Shown here: positions 57,699-64,000 of the stretch, one piece after another
Position numbering within the stretch: the first letter of the stretch is position 1
Layout: each line of letters opens with the position of its first letter
NCBI GenBank assembly: GCA_963920635.1
Contig: OY987301.1
Location: 55,806,560 to 55,870,559, forward strand
Reading direction: 5' to 3'
DNA from: Pseudeuparius sepicola
Lineage: Eukaryota; Arthropoda; Insecta; Coleoptera; Anthribidae
DNA: 64,000 bases
Position numbers and translations under genes: made by a program
The notes under the pieces: generated by a model
Told to the model about the DNA's origin: nothing
The model's input: the letters and a program-made list of their open reading frames with translations, nothing else
Database searches by the model: none

Positions 57699-57748
57699 GC
57701 TCGACAGTCCTTAGAACCAGGAGGTTGCCCACCCCCCCACCGAGCATC

Positions 57749-57760
57749 ATGAGGGTTCTG
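57749..57760 (+). CDS. cuticular protein gene, candidate first coding exon C
   Basis: Same MRVL exon and donor; leader 55 nt with an interrupted C run. Intron to exon 2 would be 5106 bp. Confidence 0.65.
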
Positions 57761-58770
57761 GTGAGTACCCGCTCTTTGGTAGAGTCGCGCCTGTGGTGAC
57801 TGTGATGTTATTTCTCTTTTGTATGTTTCGAACTTTACACATTTTGTAGGAAACGATTTTTTTTAGAAAATATAAGTACAGTATAGTGTGTTGTTTCAGT
57901 TTTAGTATAAACGATACTAAAAGATATAAAATTTGTTTGTTACATAATGTTCACAGATAGTCGTCAAAGTGTAGTAGGTAGCTAAAAGAATATGACAAAC
58001 CGTTATTGGATTTTATAGAAGGATGCAATTATTCATTGTTTACTCATTAGTTTGCACTCAAAATATGAAGGATGGTTTAAATTTTATGCGTAGGTTGGTT
58101 GTAGATATACATATCTTGATAGGGGTTTAATGTTTTTTAATTTTTGAAAAATTCTATTATATTCTACTATTTTTCTACAAAATAACATAAGTTTTGTCTT
58201 ATTGACACTTATTCTTAAATCATAATTTTTCAGTTTATGTTCAAATATTCACAAAACTAAGTAGGTATTATTTTAAAATTTTCTAGCCATTTATACGTTA
58301 TTTTTTTTGCAATAGTCTACTTTTTCTGATTTAAAAAGAATCTGTTGAAGCGTGTGCCTAAATCATGAGTGAGTTTTTAAAAACTTATCCAAATATTAAT
58401 TTTGCAAAGTATGCATCCTTCTTTTTTATACTACTATGAACTTATTCGTCAAATGCAATTATTTTTTTTCTTGAGCATTTTTTGCCCTATTCTCAGGAAT
58501 GTTGGTTGTCATTTTATAGGGAAGTTCCCACACCAAATTGTTTTTAACAAAAGCATTTCCTAATTGAAAATCAGCGATCTTAGCTATAATATTGCTTATA
58601 TAATATATTAAAATGTTCTTAGTAACCAAGTAGGTACGTACCCTAGAAATAACTAAGCTTGGTGAAACCCCCATCGACAAAAAACTTTCTTTGCCCCTCA
58701 TGATTTTCGCCTGGTAAAAGGGACCTTGTTCTTCGGATGGGGCCGTGTCAGGGGGGCACAAGGAGGGCCG

Positions 58771-58806
58771 TATGTTCCGGGCAGAGCAGCGTCATCGGCG
58801 CAGTGC
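58771..58806 (+). promoter_or_regulatory. core promoter D (weak TATA)
   Basis: TATGTT at 58771 in place of TATATA; CAGTG initiator A at 58802; the 31-bp spacing is kept. Confidence 0.6.
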
Positions 58807-58859
58807 GCTCGACGACGGTACTGTGAACAATGAGGTTGTCCCCCTTCCTCGCAAGCATC

Positions 58860-58871
58860 ATGAGGGTACTG
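58860..58871 (+). CDS. cuticular protein gene, candidate first coding exon D
   Basis: ATG-AGG-GTA-CTG (MRVL, one synonymous change) then GTGAGTACCC. The synonymous difference and intact donor suggest selection has kept it. Nearest exon 1 to exon 2 (3995-bp intron), so it could be the ancestral first exon. Confidence 0.65.
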
Positions 58872-58979
58872 GTGAGTACCCGCCCTTTGGTGGGGACGGT
58901 GGGGTCGCGCTTGTGTTTTGGCCGGGCAATTTTATAGAACTTTTTGACTTTCTGTAGGAAATGTTTGTAGGGTTTTTAG

Positions 58980-59854
58980 TGTGTCCTTTAAGTTTTAGTT
59001 TGTTTTAACATTCAAATTTTGAATTCATAGATTACTTATATAGAGATAAAGGTGTCCACATGCTGTTTTTTTTTAAATTCTATTAGCATTTATAAATGTT
59101 TACAAAACACAAGTTACAAAATTTTATTTTAAAATGTTCTAGATATTTCTTGATTGATTTCTTTTTTTTTTTCAGTAGTCCTGAATAATTGTAGAGACTT
59201 TTGTGTAAATTAAGAAAAAAACCATTGATACTTTGATATTTGTAGGTACATGATTTAAAAACCAATTAATTAAGTCTACGAAACATAGTTTGAAAGTTTT
59301 ATTTTAATTTTTTTATTAGTTATTTTTAATTAGGTATTTCAAATTTTTGTAACATATCTTTTCTACTAAGTATCCTAACTTTTTCTCCTTAAATGGTCGT
59401 AGTTGTGACTAAATTTACTTTTGCCTAAATTAAGAAAAATCATTTCGGGCAATACAATTTCATTTAATAATTTTTTTAAACAAGTAAATAAATATATAAA
59501 TATAGAAAATACTATTATTAAATATGGGATATCTGTAAAAGCATTGAAATAATAATTAATGATTACAAGGACGAAAAGTTTAGTTTTTCGAACGACTACG
59601 GAGTTTGGCGACCGAGATGCAGTCGACGCTGGCAGACCGCAGGAGTACGAAAAACTACTGTTCGTCCACGTATCGTGCAATAATTTTTGTTCGGATGTGC
59701 TTAACTATTTTATAAAAAAGTAAAACCAAACACTGTTTTACTTCTACTTTTTCATTACAATAAATATTAGTCATATGAACAGCTAGTTAGCCATGGAATA
59801 GAAAACTATTGAACTGTCACTGTGCTTGTGTCAATCAGATTACCTCCGAATTTA
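58980..59854. other. intronic or intergenic A+T-rich stretch
   Basis: Long T runs; nothing recognised. Would lie in the first intron of the cuticular gene whichever first exon is used. Confidence 0.45.
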
Positions 59855-60155
59855 AGACACAATGTACACCACGTGCGTCGTGATTCAACATTTTGACCCA
59901 TAAAATGGCTTTTTTCGATCTGTAGCGAGCAACACGCATAATTTTAAACTTTTGGTCAATATAAATTTTAATCTAAGTAATTAGTCACATTTTGAGCCAA
60001 AAAATATTTAAAAATATTTATGGCAATGGCCGTTATTAGGCTTTTTGAGCAAATGCTAATAACGGCCATTTATCCGTGTTGCTCGCTACAGATCGAAAAA
60101 AGCCATTTTATGGGTCAAAATGTTGAATCACCACGCACGTGTTGTACATTCAGTC
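59855..60155. mobile_element. foldback MITE, family A, copy 2
   Basis: Same ends and core as 826-1154: 'aatgtacaccacgtgcgtcg' with inverse partner, GTGATTCAACATTTT, 'gttgctcgctaca' and a nested 'taacggccat' hairpin. Sits in the predicted first intron, next to repeat E. Confidence 0.85.
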
Positions 60156-60157
60156 GG

Positions 60158-60250
60158 ACAGAGGCAACGCGGGCGTTGCCTCGGTCGTTAAACAACCTCC
60201 TCGGCCAAAAAAGTTTAGTTACGCATCTTGCAATGCAAATAACTATTTTT
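60158..60250. repeat. dispersed repeat E, copy 2
   Basis: Contains a perfect palindrome GAGGCAACGCGGGCGTTGCC(TC) and matches 42771-42870. Confidence 0.65.
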
Positions 60251-60628
60251 TCAATTATCAACCAAATAGTATTTTATTGTTTAATATTTTATTTTACCAT
60301 AGTAAATAATAAAAACAAATGTTGATATTTCTCGCACAATGGAAAGGAATGACATCATACATTGTCTGTTGTGATTGGTCTGTGAGCGTGCGCAAAAGTA
60401 CTTCTACGCACGCGCTCAATATAATTTACGTTGAGTTCTAACTTCCGATATTTTAACATAATTTTAAATTGCCAGATTTGATGCTTTTCTTAAGAGGCCA
60501 AAAAAGAGCATCGTATATTGTGTATGGAGTAGATTGTGAATTCAAAATAACCATTACTCAATTACTAAAAATTAAAATCGGTAATAAATATAAGAAGTAG
60601 AATGCAGCCCTAATAATAAAAAAACTTG

Positions 60629-60715
60629 GGTTTTGTGTGGGACTCGAACCCGTGACCTACGGTTCACTATCCATCCGGACGCTTTTAACCCAGCACTACG
60701 TTCACTGCTGCTTGA
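60629..60715 (-). repeat. tRNA-like SINE head or tRNA pseudogene
   Basis: The minus strand contains GGTCACGGGTTCGAGTCCC, a perfect-looking B box and T arm. About 50 bp upstream is an A-box-like 'agtgctgggttaaaagcg'. I could not fold a full acceptor stem with a recognisable anticodon, so a working tRNA is unlikely. Confidence 0.5.
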
Positions 60716-62253
60716 CTTTGCTATTTAGCCACATTATTTTTAATACTGAAAAATATAGGTATTATTCATATTGTTAATTTTTCTTTGGCGTAATTCGTAT
60801 TATTTTTGATCAAAACCAGTTTATAAAATAATCGATGCGAAACATTAAATTTGACGCCAGTTTCAAGTTACTACATAATACATTTTTTCTACTCATATGC
60901 TAGTAACATACCTATTAAGTGACGGTTTAGGTTATAAGTAAGTTCATTGTTACGGACACTGACACGTAATGACTGATAATGTAATGACTGACACGTAATA
61001 AAAAAAATTACGTATCTGTTCTTAATTAAAACGCATTTATCACGGGTGCCTTGTTAGCGCGGCATCCGCGTCCCCATAGAAACTAACCAACATACTAATT
61101 GTTGCCTGTCAGATAATCAGAAGTATAGTTTATCTATTATAATAGTTTTTCTTTCGTCGAAGAAAAATTATAATACAAGACTCGATTTGTAAGTTTATTA
61201 CATACTCGTGGAATTACAGCACTCGCCGCTGAGCGGCTTGGGCGCAACTTTTCCACTCATACGTAATAAACTGTTTACAACTCTCGCTATGTAATATACT
61301 AGGTATTATCAATGGCTTTAAGGTCGTTGCTGCATAATCATTGCATCGTTGCTAGGCAATACTATTTGTACCTAGCAATCACTTTTTGTACCTAGCAACA
61401 GGGCACCTCGAACATTTCACTTTCGCTTTCGGACCTGTTGGCGAGCATATAAAGTGAACTTACGGGGGAGGGAGCAGGAAAAATAATTCCTGGTCCTGGT
61501 CAATTATTATTTCTGAGATTTTTCCTTTTCAGTTAGTCCATAAATCATCCCTAGGCAATTAGACTAAAGTTGCATATATAAATGTGATCTAGATTTACTG
61601 TAATAGAGGAAAATACTGAGTATTTACAAGAAAAATATTAATATTTGAGAACTAATTTTAATCTTCGGAAATGAAATTAGATATTTATAGCATGAATTGA
61701 CAAATTTTTACGTATAATAGACTGACTGGGTAAGTAGTTCATTGACAACTAATAATTCTATACTTATACAAACACCTGTTATGTAAGTATGCGTGCCCGC
61801 CTCCGACAAGTCCCATTACAAGAAAACAATAGCATCTCCAATTTCATGAAATGGTAAACCGTTGACTGAAGAGTGAATTCACCCAACGGGTAAACCATTA
61901 TTGACCGGCAAAAGGTTAGTTCGCGCATAATTACAAATAAAATGGCATGCTTTGTTTGTTGGCTAATCTTACCGTTTCTTTAATATTAATTATTTAGTCT
62001 TCTTTGGTCAAGATATAAAGTCTATTACACAAAAAACACTATTTCTATCAAAGTGATACACACCGACTCAATTATTACACTCTTATGCTCCGTATTCCCG
62101 AACTACTATAGTTGGGCTTTATGCAAATTATAATTAAATTAATGATACTCTTTTTAAAGTGAAGTTTACATGAATATATGTTTGGGATTCAATGTTTATT
62201 TAATGTTGGTTGTAACAATTTAAATTATTATATGCTAATGAATCAATAATGAA
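60716..62253. other. predicted intron sequence, no recognised feature except a hairpin
   Basis: A 20-bp-arm inverted repeat lies at 61193-61271 ('gtttattacatactcgtgga' and its near complement). Otherwise A+T-rich with no gene recognised. Confidence 0.45.
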
Positions 62254-62513
62254 CAGTGACGTCGAGTGACTTCAGAAACAGGGGGCGCATTCAATTTTTT
62301 TTTCTCAAGACAATGAACAGCATTTCAATATTTTTTATCGCAATTTTATTTTACCTGAAACAAAAATGGTAAAACGAAAACAATTAAGTACTCTTTTATT
62401 TCATAGTTTTAATAAACAAATAAAAAAAAATAATTCCGAAATAAAACAACTTGTACTGTCACTGCCAGGGGGGGGGGGCGTGCCCCCCTGGTCCCACCGA
62501 CGCAACGCCACTG
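62254..62513. mobile_element. hAT-type MITE with 8-bp target duplication
   Basis: Left end CAGTGACGTCGAGTGACTTC, right end (inverse) CAGTGGCGTTGCGTCGGTGG; both ends carry a G-run or C-run a little further in. ATAATGAA flanks both sides (62246-62253 and 62514-62521). Non-coding, 260 bp, in the predicted first intron about 350 bp before exon 2. Confidence 0.85.
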
Positions 62514-62866
62514 ATAATGAACATATTAAATGAAATTATTTAGGTAAAAATTGACTGACTCTAATTTTACTTCCCATTACTGAGTGACAAAAGTATCAAT
62601 GCTTAAACCGCAAAAGTGGACCTGCAATAGTTTTGCATTTCTATTCTGAATACCCATTAAAGCAGGCCTGTAAATAAAAATGGCAAACTCCTCTGGTATA
62701 TTCAAAAAATTCATAACCGGAGAAGTATACATCAAGTGCTATCATTTAAAACAGTTTTATAATTATTATTAATAATGATTACACATTGCCCTTTCTTTGG
62801 TTAAGTAAATTAAGCTCGTAAAAAATAACAGACTAAATAAATATTTAAAAATCTGCTTTTTTTCAG

Positions 62867-63217
62867 ATCTTACTATCCTGCGCATTCGCAGCTACATCGG
62901 GAGCTTACCTAGGACCTCACCACTACCCTGTAATCGGTCCCAACGGGGTCCCAGTGGAACCAGCGGAAGTCCAAGCGGAAAGAGGGAGACACTTTGCTGC
63001 TCTGGCTGCTACCAGGGGTCATAATCCTTATTTTGGACATTACACAGTGCCGGCACTGCATCATAACGCTCTTCCTCTAGATGCGCCGGAAGTGGCAGCT
63101 GCAAAGCTTCAACACTTCAGGGATTACGCAGCTGCAGCCCACAGGAATGGCGTAGCGACGCCTGCGGCATATACGCATGCTGCTGCAATTGCTGCTATTC
63201 CTGCCGATACTCCAGAG
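62867..63217 (+). CDS. cuticular protein, exon 2 (partial gene; continues beyond the window)
   Basis: Follows a strong acceptor ('ctgctttttttcag') and is open for 117 codons to a GAG|GTAATA donor, phase 0 at both ends. With MRVL from a first exon it completes a signal peptide (ILLSCAFAATSGA, cleavage expected before YLG). The mature part has HHYPVIGPNGVPVEPAEV and repeats of the 18-residue cuticle motif: a diverged one (EPAEVQAERGRHFAALAA), a clear one (DAPEVAAAKLQHFRDYAAAA), and the start of a third (ADTPE) cut by the donor. Ala/His/Tyr/Pro-rich, no Cys after the signal. Such proteins are secreted into the chitinous exoskeleton. If the donor is not used, the frame would end at 63268. Confidence 0.82.
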
Positions 63218-64000
63218 GTAATAACTATAGAGAAACTAATAGGATACCTACAAGTATATCTTTTATAAACGCATTATGATCGCCATCACAAAAAAAAAAC
63301 ACTTTACCTTGTAACTTCTAAAAAATGTAAAAGGACGATCAACTTTGCCAAACAATATCGGCTGAGTTTCACGAGGAGTATTTTAACCGAGGAAATATAT
63401 CCGTGGATTTTACTTAAAAATAATATGCTCCTTCCGCTTCATTTGACACAAAGTGGTATTAGGATCTACCTACATGTCTCTATTTTTCATGAAAATTTGA
63501 CAGGCGGATTTTAAAACATTACGTCCTTCGATACTATTCTGAATTTGGAGCATTTATCTATTTGAAAAAAAAAAGATTGAATGAAAATCATTAAAAAATC
63601 GACACTACAACTTTCCTGACAAACCATCATAATTTTTGGTATTCTTGAAGATGATAAATGGAAACAAGGTTCGTTTAAAATTGATAGAAAAACCGAACTA
63701 CAATCAGTCAAAAATATCCCCAAGGAAAACAATATTTCTCATATATACAATACTTCAACATTTTCTTTTCAAATAGCCAAAGCAATCCTATATTTTTTAA
63801 TCGAAATGTATAAAATATTTTTATGCATACACCACTCTGTAACACTGTTTCGCGTGTGTGAAAGTTTCGACGATAGATATATTTCTATATATCTGAGATA
63901 TCGACTTTAAATTTGGTATATGTCATCTTGTCCACAACACAACGATTTTGATTGCTTTTGGGCGAAATCGGGAACAGATGAAAACGGGGTAAAAACGTTT
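63218..64000. other. predicted second intron, to window end
   Basis: A+T-rich, no further motif-bearing exon seen. The next exon should begin with the rest of the DTPEV repeat in phase 0 and lie beyond the window. Confidence 0.5.

Larger units (their letters stand above)
53981..57857. repeat. three tandem ~1.3-kb units, each with a promoter and first exon
   Basis: Units start with 'atgtctaatcaataatttcg' at 53981, 55264 and 56569; lengths about 1283, 1305 and 1289. They are nearly identical. Unit 1 lacks a 25-bp block ('aacctttatctgaacccaaa'...) present in units 2 and 3, and the leader C run shrinks from 16 to 13 to an interrupted 3+7. Each unit holds a degenerate foldback MITE (for example 54590-54760), then a GC-rich core promoter, a four-codon exon and a donor site. 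No second exon lies between units, so only the 5' end of the gene was multiplied. The long minus-strand frames are repeat artefacts. Confidence 0.92.
58660..58971 (+). repeat. diverged fourth copy of the promoter/first-exon module
   Basis: Collinear with the core of the 1.3-kb unit from 'aaagggaccttgttcttcgg' through the exon and intron start to 'tgtaggaaatgtttgtaggg', at roughly 75-80% identity by eye. The upstream MITE part is not duplicated. It therefore separated from the others long before the triplication. Confidence 0.85.

Noticed and set aside
54814..57799. Repeated 80-150-codon frames in the 1.3-kb units
   Set aside because: They recur only because the unit is tandemly repeated, include poly-C derived Pro/Gly runs, and overlap the promoter and first exon on the other strand.
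53981..57857. CRISPR array or other short-repeat immune locus
   Set aside because: Repeats are 1.3 kb with no spacer structure, in a eukaryotic context; no array of short regularly spaced repeats exists in the window.
60629..60715. Functional tRNA gene
   Set aside because: Good B box but no acceptor stem or anticodon arm that I could fold; more likely a SINE head or pseudogene.
62954..63268. Treating the open frame beginning at a GTG at 62954 as a complete small gene
   Set aside because: The frame is open upstream to a strong acceptor at 62866 and encodes a signal-peptide body there; it is an internal exon, and the reading past GAG|GTAATA loses the cuticle motif.

Overview
The window looks like A+T-rich nuclear DNA of an insect (arthropod at least; the order cannot be fixed from sequence alone). 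It is mostly transposable-element debris, with one host gene at the right edge. The evidence is: insect-type Tc1/mariner (DD41D) transposases, R4/Dong-like and Ty3/gypsy retroelements, many TA-flanked foldback elements ending CAGGGTG, and a cuticular-protein gene with a typical four-codon first exon and an arthropod TATA + CAGT initiator.

Left part (1-24 kb). A ~128-bp satellite is split by a ~12-kb composite (3882-15965) that has 130-bp terminal inverted repeats and TA duplications at both ends. Inside it, several 5'-truncated R4/Dong-like 3' ends lie head-to-tail, separated by (TAA)n. One of them is interrupted at a CCAC target site by an 8.6-kb Ty3/gypsy element (5312-13947) with gag, pol and an env-like third ORF behind a splice acceptor. 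The gypsy copy is dead: gag, pol and env carry frameshifts, the catalytic core of reverse transcriptase is deleted and env is shortened, yet its LTRs differ by only about 1%. A second, older gypsy element lies on the minus strand (about 17.5-22.5 kb) and is split by a 2.2-kb TG...CA insertion. A GC-rich tandem block follows at 23.2-23.6 kb.

Middle (24-53 kb). I recognise no host gene here. The region holds nested foldback elements, TA microsatellites inside a long palindrome, an hAT-like element with a clear 8-bp target duplication, a 5S-rRNA-like SINE fragment, and two DD41D-type transposases. The one at 43.0-45.7 kb is intact, between 694-bp terminal inverted repeats. The one at 50.9-52.0 kb has lost its first catalytic Asp.

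Right part (54-64 kb). Three tandem ~1.3-kb units each contain a TATA box, a CAGT initiator 31 bp downstream, a short leader and ATG-AGG-GTT-CTG followed by a GTGAGT donor. A fourth, diverged copy follows at 58.7-59.0 kb. All four could splice in phase 0 to an exon at 62867-63217 that completes a signal peptide and encodes a cuticular protein with DxPEVAAAK-type repeats. The gene runs off the right end. This series of promoter/first-exon copies in front of one cuticle-protein body is the most interesting structure in the window.
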